A DNA stretch of 64,000 nt from Sphagnum magellanicum (GCA_021904315.1 CM038907.1:24187223-24251222); one strand, 5' to 3'; numbered from the stretch's first letter, positions 47,828 through 61,649 are shown. A program made the numbers and translations. Notes: generated from the letters alone by a model not told the origin.

Positions 47828-50210
47828 ATGGAACGATCGATTGCACAGTTAGTAAGGCGAAATTCAGTCCTTCCAGTAGGTCTTGTAGTGGAATCTTGTG
47901 CTTGTCATATTGTGCCAGCTGCTGCTACTGCTTCTTCATCTATCGAGTTTCGAGCCTGCTTACCCAAGCTGATCTCCAGCTTCCGTGTGTGTGAGACACC
48001 ATGGTTAACAAGTAGCACAACAACTGTTTGGCAGAAAAATCGGATCCGGAGGAGAGTTTGTTTTGTACAAGCTCAAGCCAGAAAAGGCTCTGGAGATAAG
48101 CGCTCTTCAAGGTGTACACCCAAAATCTCCTCTTACCTATTCTTTGTTTGCTAGGGTTTGCAAAGTACCATTACAGCCAAGAAGATTACGGATCCCAAAA
48201 TTTCATACTAAGAAGTTCCACATATTCTCTCTCTTTTGTTGGTCTCCTGCTTCTTTGTGATTTTCCAGTCATGTTTTTCATCATCCTCTTTCCATACTGG
48301 TACAGATTTACAGCCAGGAATTCAAGAATTTCATGCAGCTTATTCTGAGTTTGGCAGTGAGACAAAAGACCTAAACCTGTGTAGTATAGTAACATCCTAA
48401 ACTAGTCCTTATGTCTCTCTGCCTCATGCTGTGTACCTATTTGTTTGATTTTCTATAGACACCCTAAAAAATTGTTTTCCAGGCATGATCCACTGTTTGC
48501 AGGAGGTGGAGGAGGCATGCTCTCTGATTGTCCAGTGCCCTGGGAGCAGCAACCAGTCAATGAGTACCAAAGCTTGGTTGAGATGGGACTGTTTTCCTGG
48601 GCAACAGATGATGATGTGTGGGCTTATATTGGAAAACTTACAGCTGTGGGGATTGCAGTTTCCCTCTTGGTTGCTTGGCCAGTTGTGGCATTGAGTATTA
48701 ATCCACAGCAAGAGCTTGTCAAATGTTGTGTAGGAGCACTGTCAGGTGGTGTTCTGGCATCAACAATGATATCATTGCGCCTTTACCTGGGTTGGGCATA
48801 CATTGGGAACCGTCTCTTCAGTGCTACAGTAGAATGTGAGTTCTCTGATCTAAAAACCAGATCAAGACATTCTGCATTGTGGTTTCATTGTTCTGGAAGG
48901 TCATTCACTCAAGCACCTCCTCCTCTTGGATTCTTAATTGGGTAGTTGCAGCAAGTGTCAGTCCTGCTTGATTAAGCTTCTTTTCAACAGTCCTTCAGTT
49001 ACTGAATCAGATGAGGTGCATTAGAGCAACTCCAGTGGTGCTCAGTATGTGACCTGCAAATTAAAATTTGATGCAAAAAAGTCAAAACAGGCCAGTTTGG
49101 CTCAACAAAATGGTTTTGGCCCAGCATTTTTGCACAATTTGCTGGGGCTGGTAAATGTCACAGCAAAGCCTAACACCTGTTGTTGATTGGCTAGATAGTT
49201 TGATTGGCCCAGGTGGGATGCTATTCTTATTTTCCCACCTATTTGCAGTCCCAGTTTTAGTTTTATGGCCGGGGTTGGAAAAAGTAAATTACTAAACTTG
49301 GATGCGAGAAATATTTTTGCAGGGTCAGATACTGAGCACATACTGTACTGAATGCATTTCTGGTTCTTTTGAGCTGAGTTCAGATATAAGAACATGCAGC
49401 TTTAAACTTGGTCATGCTTTACTCAGCAAAAAGTCCTTGGTACACTAATTTCAAAGATCTGTTTTGGTTTTGAAAATACCTCTAATGGCAAAATCTGAGA
49501 GGTTTGGGATTCTCTTGTCCACTGCAGATGAGGAGACAGGATGGTATGATGGTCAGGTCAGTTCTCTTCGACAGAAGTTTATTCCTAAAATAGATATTGT
49601 TGCACACAAAAATGGGCTTTTCTTTCGGTTGTTAGTTAAAGCTCAAGGCTATGATGGAAGAAAGTGACAACACAAACTTGAGTACAGATGTTTGAACTGT
49701 GGCTTTGATGAATCTATGGTGAATTCAGGTTTGGGTGAAATCTCCTGAGGTATTGGCTCGAGATCGGTTACTTGGCTCATTTAAGGTGGGTTCAAAAAAC
49801 CTGAGGTTGCTACTACTGTTTATACCCTTGCAAGAGTCATCCCACTTTCTTTGAATGTTGGCTTGCAAGAGTGGGGTTTTGAAACATAACAATTTTTGCT
49901 TCTGATACTACTGCTGCAGGTGAAACCTACTCTGACCAGACTGAAACTCACACTGGTTGGGCTTGGAATCTCCTTGACTGCATGCACTGCCATTCTTTGG
50001 GCAATTCATGGCCCTGAGCGTAACATGGACACTCCTCTTATTGCACAAGAACAAGAACAAGAAGAAAGCATCAGTGGAACAGCTCGACTTGCTTACAGTG
50101 AAGTATCAGCTCATCGGTTTGAACCCAATGCTTTTGCAGGGGAAGAGGATTCCAACTCTCACACCAGTCCTTCGTTGTATGATTATTGCCAACAAACCTC
50201 CTCTTTCTAG
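47828..50210 (+). CDS. CGLD27: CGLD27-like chloroplast membrane protein (DUF1230)
   Basis: Exons 47828-48111, 48483-48835, 49528-49556, 49729-49785 and 49920-50210 join in consistent phases to 337 residues. The family (conserved in the green lineage and diatoms, DUF1230) is a chloroplast membrane protein of uncertain function; a link to iron deficiency or photosynthesis is reported for relatives. The first 90 or so residues are Ser/Arg/Ala-rich with few acids, as in a chloroplast transit peptide. The diagnostic CPVPWEQQPVNEYQ lies at 111-124, followed by two hydrophobic segments, RLYLGWAYIGNRL, the junction-spanning VEYEETGWYDGQ, WVKSPEVLARDRLLGSFK and KPTLTRLKLTLVGLG with a third hydrophobic segment. 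Exon 3 is only 29 bp. A MITE copy occupies much of the intron before exon 3. The tail (RFEPNAF) also fits the family. The start is the first ATG of the frame in the exon after the repeat array. Confidence 0.9.
49024..49355 (-). mobile_element. Tourist-like MITE, inverted copy within CGLD27 intron 2
   Basis: The left end TTA-GAGCAACTCCAG matches the right end of the 36938-37309 element in reverse complement, and GCTCAGTATGTGACC, GGCTCA-AAAATGGTTTTG and the right-hand GGTTGGAAAAAGTA blocks align in inverted order. The right terminus is diverged, so the 3' limit is approximate. It lies wholly within intron 48836-49527. Confidence 0.7.
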
Positions 50211-50429
50211 TATTGGGAGATTTGGGATTTTCCCAAATCTTGATGGACAATGTAAGTTACCCATCTTTGTATGTACACCTACCTCTCATCTGCAACTCTC
50301 TTCAGGTTGGTTTCAAGTCTCTATATAGCAGCAAATGCTCAATTTCTATTCCCTGAAACAATCCTATATGTTAACCTCCTCATAGCAAGCAAGAGGTCAA
50401 CTCTAGTATCACACGCACTCCTCAATGGT

Positions 50430-50501
50430 TGGCTTGCTGCTCTTACCATTGATTCAAAGCATATACCCTCTCTTCGGATCAATGGTAAGAGCAGCAAGCC
50501 A
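50430..50501. other. Perfect 24-bp hairpin, 220 bp 3' of the CGLD27 stop
   Basis: Bases 50430-50453 are the exact reverse complement of 50478-50501 with a 24-base loop. The position is probably in the CGLD27 3' UTR. Arm length equals that of the hairpin at 33424-33479 but sequence differs. Confidence 0.9.
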
Positions 50502-50665
50502 GTTTGGTGTTGGTCATCCCTTAGCGAATACTTAGTTCCACAAGCAACTTAGGGTGATGACATTCCCTGAAAGGGGCTTCAGCAATTTTAGCCATAGCTG
50601 AAGATCACAAACATCAACCCCTCATGCAACGTTAGTGCAACCTTTAATAATGCCTAGTTGTTTAA

Positions 50666-50717
50666 TGCAACAAGCTAATTGTTGCAAAGCATCCATTGAC
50701 AGACCTTCTGTCAATGG
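50666..50717. other. Two further small perfect hairpins
   Basis: TGCAACAA at 50666-50673 pairs with TTGTTGCA at 50679-50686 (8 bp, 5-base loop). CCATTGACAGA at 50693-50703 pairs with TCTGTCAATGG at 50707-50717 (11 bp, 3-base loop). Neither has the T-run of a bacterial-type terminator and the host is eukaryotic. Confidence 0.7.
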
Positions 50718-51120
50718 TCGGTACAATAAACAACTCATAACTGCTAGAAGATGATGCCGGGATTGATGTTACCCAAACAAACCTCGCTTCTATCCCAAAA
50801 CCTAGGCACTACATGCTCTAAATTAGCACAATAAGAATATGCCATGTTGAACAGATTGAGTAGAGCAAAACTTACCTGAGCAAAACTCTTCACATCATTG
50901 TTACACAGCACTTTGTCTCACATTGCAAAGCCCACAAATAAGAGTATAATGGAACTTTAGAGACATGAAACTCTCATCACATGGGTAGGTCAATACTCAA
51001 TGTTAGCTACTAGCCACGCATCTCAAATTTTGAAGCTATAGGTTCCTTGTATGAGTAAGTGGGGATGGAGGGGCACCACCTTGCCTAGACTTTTAAGAGT
51101 TAAACAGAAATCAGCAAACC
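50718..51120. other. Spacer 3' of CGLD27
   Basis: No gene, repeat or RNA recognised. Confidence 0.4.
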
Positions 51121-51454
51121 ATAAGTGGATTAGGCATAATAAGTGCTGCCCACTTTCCCTCCCCAAAATGTAATTGCAAACTTGCTGCAACTACTGTCTT
51201 TCACTCAATCGGGTTCTTGTTTCTTTCAAGCAAAACAGAGCCCCATCGCATGTCCCCCATTGAAAGATTGTTGCATGCCTTATTTACATTGAACCACTCT
51301 CATAAATTGATGTGCGTTTACCCAGTCGACATGTCATGACAGCACTGCACATGGCATCAAAAAAATATTTTGAATAAAAAAATCAATTTTTTGTTAGGTA
51401 CATTGATTTGAATCCTTGAAAAGAGCCATTTTTGGTTTGTCAAGCATTTAAGGT
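51121..51454 (+). repeat. Dispersed repeat, copy 2 (partner at 40087-40590)
   Basis: Shares ordered blocks with 40087-40590 as described there. Shorter than its partner and without coding capacity. Confidence 0.5.
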
Positions 51455-54400
51455 TTAACAAAGAATAGTACTTGATTTCTTTTTTAATTTTTCTTTATGC
51501 AACTAGGTAGGTCTCTATGTGAACGTTTTGATGTTCAAAGATCTTGAAGCTTAGATTGTTCATTTTACAATACAGGATTTTGAAATATAATCTAAAACAT
51601 ATAACATCAAAGATAGCCACAATTTGCATGTTATATTTGTGACTTTGGATAGCAAAAAATTTATTTTGAATGCAACATCATAAAACTATGCAATTGAGAT
51701 AGGAATGGGAAGATAAATGCAATAAATGTTTGTGAGCTTTGAAGGCTTGTCTTAAAAATTAAGAGAATTTTGTTCTTATGACATTTCTCTATTGCACCTC
51801 TTGCCATTGTAGCTCCTCCATTACACTTATCACCATTGCAACTTGCCCAATTCAAGCATTGAAAACTAAATCTATCAAAAAACCAAAAAAAAAAACAAAA
51901 TCTCATCTATTATAATATTAAACCTTGAATGTCCTAAATTGATATTGATAGTGAAGCTTGTTTCTAAAATTTTGTAAATGTTAATGATGAGAGGCACACT
52001 TGGAAGAGTGGATTGGCAATGGAGACCCATTGTAAATCATATTTTTGGCATCCAATAAAAAGAGTTGCCCAATGTGTGCAATGCATGATCAAAATTGTTG
52101 GTCGACAAGATGGCTACTTCATCTATTCATATTATTGCATTACGACGAGTTTTTTAAGATCCTTAGTGGTTGCAAGATAACGTGGACCAATTTTGACAAA
52201 TGAAAAGTTCATAAAAAGTTCATTCAATAATGTTCAAATTATATTTTATTGTGATGTCATTGCTTAAATAGGAGATAAAAGTGGTTAATGAACTAATAAA
52301 AATTATGTGAATAAAATCCAACTATATGACTCTTTAACATACAAGTTAAAGCAAAAAGAACATTAAAATATATCAATAAATGATTATGATATGATTTTAA
52401 AAAATAAGGTTCATATTAAAACATTCAAAAGTCCTTAAATATTTAAGCTTAATTTTTTTTAATTTTTTATTTACAATATTTCTCTTATAATATGTCATAT
52501 ATTGGACTCTATAAAATATCTCAAAAGAAATTCATAAAAAATAATAATTTATGTAAAATCATACACAAAATTACTATCATATTTTTCAATTTCAAAAGTT
52601 CACTATTATATTTTTTAATATATTTATTATTTCATTTCATTTCATTTTTTTTTAAGTTGAGAATTTTAATTCAATAAAAAATTTGATGTAATGATGATTT
52701 TATAACATGTTAATGACATAATAATGCATGACGCTTAACAAAAACCAAAAGCTATCCATCATATCTTACAACTACCTTCATATAACTCAAAATCGTGAAG
52801 CCCATTCCCCAAGCAATGTTTCTCTCACCATGTGAGAAAAACTTGCCATGGAAAAAACATCAATACAAAGTCACCGCATTGTAGGGAAGTTTTTTTGAAA
52901 TCAAGATATTCAAACAATAGGTTTAACATGTTCTCAAAATACACCTAGTATCAATTCATAAACTTTTTTATCTCCGTCTTTGACTTCTACCAAAATTTGG
53001 CTAAGTCCTCTTGTGGATGATTGCCAACCCATCTACCTCATAAATTTGGGGAAAATTTCTCTTATCCTAATATGGGTTTTTTTCTTTTCCCATACTAGGC
53101 TTGTGCTCATATGGGGTTCCTTTGAAAAACTATAATACTAGTTCAACCTAATATTGGTCCCAAGACAAAAAATTTGCTGGTATGGGCCATGTATATAAAT
53201 ATCAAAGTTGGCACTCTCCCTAGTTTGGAGTGTCAAACTTGGGGTTCAAGTTTTTATAACCTTGACCTCAACCAAAATCTCTTTGGTGGAACTAGCACAA
53301 GATCCAAATCATGAATTAAGATTTTGTTAGATTTGAAATTGAACATAAAATTTTAAAAGAAAATAATAAACAAGTTGAACTTTTTAAATCCATGCCTAGA
53401 TAATTTAACCCAAAAAATTTAATGTCACAACCAAGACCAAAGGTTCTTTTTAAAAACAAAATTGACCAATATCGATATATACATGGTATTGAGATTGATA
53501 TAAAGAGGTACAAGGTTAGTATCACCTCAAATCCCTAGCAAGCTATTACTAGTATAAGGTTGGTGTTGCTTCAACTCATAATAGACTAGTATGGTGCTTG
53601 TTACTGATGTTAACAATTAATACCAAGTGCAAGCCTGTATATATCAACCAACATTGATACTAGAACCTTCAAAGTTTAGATTAATCCAATCCAAGTTTAA
53701 TTAATGTCAATTCAAAAAAATTATAGTTACATATAATTCATTTTTTAAATAATTTTTTTTATATTTCACTTGTATTAGCTTTTTACTTTCATTTTATACA
53801 TCTAAGATTTATATTTTTTTTTAAGAAAAAGAGGTAATTAGAAAAAAGAACTTTGAATTTGACCATGACAAGGTAAAAAAATAATTATTAATTAATGATT
53901 TGATAAATTATATTTTGGACACTTTTACGATGGAAAATAATGTAATGTAGGGAAGGAAAGTTTTCAAAAGGAATGTGAGAAAGAGATAAAATTAATGATA
54001 AAATTAATGTGTGTTCTTGTATCCATGTGGGTTGGTAGGGGAAAGGAATGAGGTTGGTAGGCCGGATAACATTCATGAATGGCGAACAGTACAATTAGTT
54101 GCACTTGTGATAGAATATATTAATTTTGGGTATGATCAGATCATATGTTGCAAAGCGGAGCACAACTTGGGAGTTGGGTTGCCAAAAGGTGATGACAAAG
54201 TCCACTCAAAAAATGTAGAAGTTTGTCATCTCAAAAAATTGTAGCATGGGATGAACTTTTAAATGCATATGAAGTCTGGTTTCTCTCCTTATTTGGTGTA
54301 GGAAAGAAACAAAGCAACTAACTCATCATGGAATGACTCTGCCCTTATGGCAAGTTCAAACCAGCAATAGGAGTGAAATTATGAAACAATCCATGAAATT

Positions 54401-55016
54401 CCGACAAAAAAACTTTCATGGTAAAACACCTTGTGAACATTCCTCAAAACAAGGGAGGGTGGGTTTAGGGGTTTAAGGTTTAGGGTTTACGAGCAAGCAC
54501 CTGCACTGGTACCAGGTACCTTCTTCATATCCTTGAGCGAGGGCTACTAGAGACCCAACTATTTCTCGACGATGGCATGAAAGAAGGTTGAGTCTTAGTC
54601 CTTTTTTATTAAAGTTCACAAGTTCCATAGATTCATTCCTTCCTTGAAATAGATTGTTGATTTAAGCGTAGAAGCTAATTTAACAAAAACATTGAGAAGA
54701 AGATCTATAAAAACTTGCTCCTAAAAACTGGCTTACCTAAGACTATTTCCCTCTTCAATGGGAATTTTGCCGTGTAGTGTGTACCATAGTTAATAGGTGG
54801 GAATTTTGACTTTGTGTGTAGCATGTAGAACCATAGTTAACACGTTTTCATATGTCCCGTGTATGAAAAAGCCTAACTTGGAGGCTGAAATATATTTGGC
54901 AAAGAAGTGTCTAATTGCTTGGCCTTGTAGGATTTGTGTGTAGCACATGACCCAATTTACTTTGACTATTGTAACCCCGTTACTACTCCAATGGGAGAGA
55001 ATCTAGGGTTTGAATT
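51455..55016. other. AT-rich intergenic DNA, no gene seen
   Basis: No family-like coding block. A piece of the 12-kb repeat family (AAATTTGGCTAAGTCCTC, GGATGATTGCCA) lies near 52990-53030. A short telomere-like TTTAGGG stretch occurs near 54465-54490. Confidence 0.5.
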
Positions 55017-55340
55017 TGTTGGCCTTGCCTACCAAGGCAAGAATGTTGTGTCTAGATTCATTATAGAGAATAGTAGCTTAAAGGATTTTGGCCCCTATGG
55101 AATAGTTCTATTTTTATATGAGGATTTTTGAAATATAATATTTTAGCTTGTGTTGAAACTTGAGATTAGTTACATTGTAATATGTTGTAGGATTTTGGTT
55201 TCTTTTAGAGGAATTTTTTGAAAGTTAGGTATATTTTTGTACGGTGATATAATTTGAGTTTCCATATTCTTCTTTTGCCTTAAGAAAATATTTTTTTCAT
55301 GTAAATGGCAATGCCACACTGCAAGACACAACCCCTTGTT
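55017..55340 (+). repeat. Dispersed repeat, copy 2 (partner at 35315-35615)
   Basis: Second member of the repeat pair described at 35315-35615, same orientation, with small indels. Confidence 0.7.
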
Positions 55341-58300
55341 CCATCTGCTTGAAATGGAGAGTATGACTCAACCCTAATTTATGTAGGTTCCTCCACTCTA
55401 GATAAAAAACATTGGGTGCTTTTAAAGTGGCAATTTGGAAGCTACATGTTCCTTGCATATGTTTATATTTGGCATGTGAATTGCCAGAGTGAACCAACAG
55501 CCACCAGCACACATATTGATGGATGGATGGATCGATCAATCGATGGATGAATGTAGGGATGGATGATGAGTGGACAAGAAACACTTTTCCATCAGGTTCC
55601 AGTTCCCTAGTTACCCAAAATGGTTTCCAGTTTCTGTTTTTATTACCTACCAACAAACAACCCACTAGCCCCAGTGTATGTAATGACTATGTGCCTTGGG
55701 TGAACCCGCACCCAAGTTGGCACCGTGGTAAAAATCCCAAAATTCATTTAAATTATTTCTAAATATTACAAATATCCCATGCATAGACTAAATCATGGTT
55801 CAAATCTAACATTTTAAATTTTTATTTATTTATTTATTTATTTATTTTGGGCTTAATATGGCCACTAAGAGGCCTCACTCAAAAAGGTGAAGATACCAAC
55901 ATAGGTGCCACTAGCATCTACAATGTACATGCATCTAGTTATGTAGTAAGTCACCTATTATCCTACTTACCAACCTATAGGATCTATCTTGTAGAGATAG
56001 GATATCAAGGAGAAACCCAACGTCAACTTAGTTGGGTCCATCCACAACCCAGAGTTATAATAACAAACTTCAGATAGTTGGAGCACTTGTGATTGCTAGT
56101 TCGCTCTTACTCACATAGACAAGTGACACATTGCATAATAGCACTTTCACAAATGCATGTGACATGATAAAATCACTTGGTCTCCGGGGCATAAGTAAAG
56201 GGCAAGGCTTTCCCTATAAAGCCCGATGGCTGGGACAATTTTGTGGCATCCATAGATCCAAGGAAAGGAATATAAAGTGTGTAATGTCTTTTGGACAACA
56301 TATTGGGACTCCTCCATGTGTCGTATATGGTAGAAAAAGTCTTTGGTCCTCTACATATCCAAGAGTAGATCATTTCTAGCATATAGATCTCTATAGTGTA
56401 CAAAATAATTAAAATTTCATACTATACAATTTCCAAAGGTAACATCTACAACAAAGGGGACATCCAAAAATAAACTATAAATCTTTTTTTTTAATTTCTA
56501 CATTGAATTTAATTCCATAACTTGCTTATAAGTGGGACCCCTCTAAAATGTTTGGGTGTTGGGAATAAGGAATTTTCTAACATTTAGACCTCTCTAATCT
56601 TCAACATATATATATGTCATAGTTCATGTCATAAAATTTTCAATTGTGACCTTTGTAGCAAGGGGAGATCCCAATTATATCATGTTTATCTTGCTTTGTA
56701 CAAACCCCAAAAATTCCCCAAAATGGTGTAAAAATTGTTATATTATTTTTTAGAACATCTCCACTAGAATACACCAAAGAAGGCTCCTTCAATAGCAATG
56801 TGGTGATGCAAGTGATGAAATTGTCAATGTACCAATCCATTGAAGCTCATGCATCACAAGGAAAAAAAAACTATCCCCAATAGTTGGAGCTCTTCATACT
56901 ACAACAATGTGTAAATAGTGTCATCACCAAAGGCCTGACATTGTGCCAAATAGAGTGACATATGTTTCCCTATTTATATGTTTGTGCATGTTTGCTTGGT
57001 GTGTTTGTGCTTGTTGCTTGTTTGTTTCTTGTGTTGTGTTTGTGCTTGTTGCTTGTTTGTTTCTTGTGTTGTGTTTGTTTGCTTGTTTTTTTGTCATTGC
57101 ACTATTCTCACTACCACCACTATAACGCCCACTAGGCCCCATTGCTTGACAAACCCCACATATTGTGCTTTCCTTAATCCTAGCTCTATTGTAGAACTCC
57201 AAATCCTATAGTTTGTACATTAGCCTTTCAAGCTAAAAGTCCTTCCTTCCTTTTGTTTTCTTTTTTTGGTCTTTGTCTCTTTTGCATATCAAATGTTATT
57301 TTAGGCATGTCAAGAAGTGAAAACACTAAGGTTTTTTTGCAATAACAAAAGACAAGTACAATGATCATATGTGTGTAATGTCACAAAAAAAACTCTTCAT
57401 GATGACATAAATAAAATTATGTTCAAAAAATCAAGTTCAAACAACTTCCAAATGAATGCAATATCAACTCTAAAGATGATGATGTTCTTACCTAAATTGA
57501 CAATGAAAAAGATGAAGAATCTTTTATTTGCTAAAAAAACTAAATGCTAAACCCTAAAACCTATTTGTGAAAATGAGGTTTTGAACTAGCAAAAATGTGT
57601 AGATTTTCACATGGGTATTTTTTTATTTGAATAAGCAAAGAAAAGGAGTTAGAAAATGAAGAGATAAATATCCTAAACTTACTCATACTAGAACTTGGAA
57701 TATGAAATTGTCTTACATTATGAATGATTCGTGACAAAATTTTAAGCGTTTTATTGTTCATGCAATTCAATTTGGTGCATTTCATGATGCTTCATTCGGT
57801 TGTAATTGAGCACAATGCTCCTACTATTTGGTTGACACCTACAAACTTCCCAGCACCTGGATTTTTATAATGTGAGTTGAAAGGTCAACAATGAAAATGT
57901 TTTTACTGTAAGTTACAATTGACACAACCAATTGGGAAACCAAAATATGGATCTCTATCCCTCTTCCTACTTGTATCTTTCATTATAATTTTACATCCAT
58001 TTATGTCATAAATAGTAATATTTGAAGGATATTTGAATCACATTTTTAAAAATCAACATTTTACATTTCTCTAACCAAAGTGAACCAACACCCATCAGCA
58101 CATCCTTCAAGTTAAATGATATAAATAAATGAAACATTTTTTTGTTGTATTCCTATCCCATAATTAATTAGGGTGATTAGATCTATACTAACCATCCACT
58201 TGTATATACCTACCTAACACTCATGCTAAGTGACTTACATAATACCGACATAATAACCACTTACATTATTATATACATACATATCTATGATACTTATCCA

Positions 58301-61057
58301 CTTAACTATGTGGTTAGTGAGACAATGCAAGGTGGAAGTACAAAGGTTTATAAGAAAGGTTACCAAGGTGGAAACCCTTGGTAATTTAATTGTGGGTCAT
58401 CCAAGTCATAATGGGTTTCCAATGGATGCTTCATCATTGGGTGTTGGGTCACACTACAAAAGCTTATGTAACCACCAAAGCTTCCAACCTAGCTTAGCTT
58501 TGTCACAAACTCAAAAACACTACATTCATACTACAAAAAATCAAATTTATTATAGTTATTTGTAAAGTACCCCAAATGAAGGCTAGTAATATCTAGTTTG
58601 AATAAAACTAAAGACAAAATCAAAAGTTAGGTTGAAAATAATAGACAAGAGAAAAAGGGACCAAACTTATTTTCTCACCTTGATTGGTCTTCACCAAAAT
58701 TTCACCCACAATTTTAGATTTGTAGCACAAATACATTCATATTAACTCATATTATTTAGTAAATCAAACCTTGTTAGAATAAAATCTTGCTTAATCTTCT
58801 ATATTGATACCTAATTTTATGAAATAGTGCCCATTTTTGTTCACTTTGCACCTACATGGGATGAAACATTAGGATTAGGTCAAACTAGGACACAAGAAAT
58901 AATTTTACTAATAATTTTATTTCATGAAGCAAAAAAATCAATATTCATAAAGCCTTAAAATTAGTAAAAAACCTATTGTTATTTTGTTTATATTATTTAA
59001 AGCAATGGAGAATATATAGTTTTGGCTTGTGATGAAGGTTATTTCTAAAGGGTCATTTAAAAGCATTATGACAGGTAACCTCACAATGTAAGGTCCCTCT
59101 TTCATGGATAACAAGCCCCATTTAATGTATTATTACAAGTCACTCAAATATAAGGAATTTCCAACCATAATGGTCTTGATGAAGACCTGAGCTTATAAAA
59201 AATCAATTTCATACATATAAAATTCAAACATGGTTTGTATTGAAGATGAATTTCAAATACTACATCCATATCACACCTAACTTATTTGGTAAACAAACTA
59301 ACATATGTCTTAATGTTCATAATAAATGTTCTTTACCATCTTCCATATTTACATTTTTCTTCTATGAATAGGTCCCACAACATAAGTCTTTGCAAATTTG
59401 ACATTTAATATTATTCTTAATTATTGATGTCATATCTAAAATAAAAGTTTTTTTTTTTCAAAAGAAGTTGGGGCAAGCAATTAAAACACTACGAGATTAG
59501 AATTTATGTTGTCAAGCTCTATGACTAGATAATTGCTAACCTTTTCCTCAAATAATATGCACTAGAATTATATTATCATCTAGGAGTGGAACCATCACAA
59601 AGTTAATTACCTTTCAACTTATGGCGTATAATTCTATGAATTCATGTGACATCCAATGTGTTTGTCATGTATAATTTAAATATTTTAGGCCATTATTTCA
59701 CATGCAAGATCTATTTTGGATTTTTTTGAAACCACCTTTCTCCTTTAAAACCAACAATTTTTAAAGCATTTGAGTTAACCTTAACATTAAGTACTTCAAA
59801 GAAAACCCTTTTTCCATTTTTCTAGGTTAATATAAGCAAGTTTCTTCCTTGTTCAAAGAGGTTTGAATTCAAAAGCTTCATAATCGAAACCCATTTGTAA
59901 GTTTCATTTCGTTATCATCTATTTTTGAACATCCAAATATTCATCCCTCCCCTCCTCCCCTGTAGCTTTGTCGTTTAAGGATTGGATTCCTTGTTTGTTT
60001 ATATGCAAAGGCCCTTCTAGTGTTGTAATATAAACTTCACTTATTCAATATTCAATAATCTTAACTCCCATCATATAGAATGTCATGTATAGTATAGTAA
60101 TTTTAAATTAAAGATTATATCTAAATGGCATTCAGATTGACATAAAATTTTACTTGCATTACCTAGCTCTAACATAAAAAGATGAAACCTAGTTAAGTTT
60201 GATATGTCATAGATTCATAAGCATATGGACTTTGGTTCTAAATTGCATCAACTTTGGCTAATGTTAAGTTTTATAAGGGGAAAAGAAGTTTACATGTACA
60301 AACTAAAAGTTTCTACATATCTTTTTTGCCATGTAGCGATTTTTGAATGATTGACCCGCAAGTGAGCATGTAGATCCTTCCTCAATGTATAATGTTCAAT
60401 ATCTATAGTTCATGGATGAGAGAGAGATAAAATGGCATGTGCTGTTGGACCAAGTGTTACCACGTCCTCAATTGATTTTTCCTTCCAAAACCTGGTTTTT
60501 TTGGAATCTATTTGAATTTTCAGTGGCAAAAAACCACTTAAAAATCAATATCTCCCACTTTCTGAATCCAAAATCTTACCAAATAAATTCCATTAAATCC
60601 TGCTCATCAAGATTTTTGCAACAACACAAAAGGCACATTTCCAATTCCTCTGAAACTTTCAGCTACAATTTAGTTTAATTTTCAGTGAAGAAATCATTCG
60701 ATATTCAAGTCCAAACACCATGAAACCAAGGCAATGCACCCCTCCTCCTTGAGAGCTTTCCGAAGAGACCAAGAACACTATCTGAAGCATCCTGGTTGGG
60801 TGGATCTCATAAGTACAAAACAAAACAAACAAACTACCTTCCTTAAAAATATGGGTGATGCCCAAATGTGTCTGGGCAGCAACAATATGTGTTGGGCTTC
60901 ACGAGACACATTTTAAATGGGCAACTGGGCAGGATTGAAAAAGAAATGCAGCAGTACTTTGCATTTAAGACCCACGCCTGGTTCAACCTCCACGTGTAGG
61001 TGCTGGTTCACGCTGGCCCGGTTGTCAGGGGGGGGGGGAGGAAACTCTGCAATGGTT
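55341..61057. other. AT-rich intergenic DNA, no gene seen
   Basis: No credible gene over 5.7 kb. A 36-bp unit (GTTTGTGCTTGTTGC... ) is tandemly duplicated at about 57003-57075, and GATG and TTTA simple repeats lie near 55518-55560 and 55822-55848. Short open frames here lack family resemblance. Confidence 0.5.
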
Positions 61058-61400
61058 ATCACCCGGTGAAAACCAGGGTGACCGGTGGATATATATGAAC
61101 GCGCTTTCAACAAGGACACGGTGGGGGGCAAGGAAACCCGGAAATATCTATCACCCGGTGAAAACCAGGGTGACCGGTGGATATATATGAACGCGCTTTC
61201 AACAAGGACACGGTGGGGGGCAAGGAAACCCGGCAATATCTATCACCCGGTGAAAACAGGGGGACCCGTGGATATACATGAACGCGCTTTCGAGAAGTAC
61301 ATAGTTGTTATCAGGGGAAAAAAAGGAAACCATTGGGCACTATTGCTTATTGCCCGGTGAATACCAGGGTGACCCGTTGATGGATATTGACGCGCTTTCG
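61058..61400. repeat. Tandem repeat, four copies of a 92-108 bp GC-rich unit
   Basis: The marker CACCCGGTGAAAACCAGGGT (or a close variant) starts at about 61058, 61150, 61242 and 61350. Each copy continues GACCGGTGGATATATATGAA, CGCGCTTTC and, in the first two units, ACAAGGACACGGTGGGG. The period is 92 bp for the first three copies, so the reading frame changes from copy to copy and the open frames are not meaningful. The unit is much GC-richer than its surroundings and holds the palindrome-like ACCGGT. Confidence 0.85.
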
Positions 61401-61649
61401 CTAATTGAGTGAGCTGCTTTTGTTCGTAGGTTATTATAGTGTGAAAACGATTATTTGGAAGCTGGTTCTGTTGACTGTGCAAAACTCGGTGTTGTCTGCG
61501 GAGGTTCCCGGGAGTCGTGGCTGCTGCGATTGAGGCTCTGCTGGGATTTTATCGACGGATTTTGTACGCTCGAGATGTAATCACAACAACAAGGATGGAC
61601 TCACACTGGTAGAAGAAATAAAAAATTTAGTGGCGAAATATCGCCAAAT

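Noticed and set aside
54465-54490. Telomere-like TTTAGGG stretch
   Set aside because: Only about two to three imperfect units, too short to claim an interstitial telomere.
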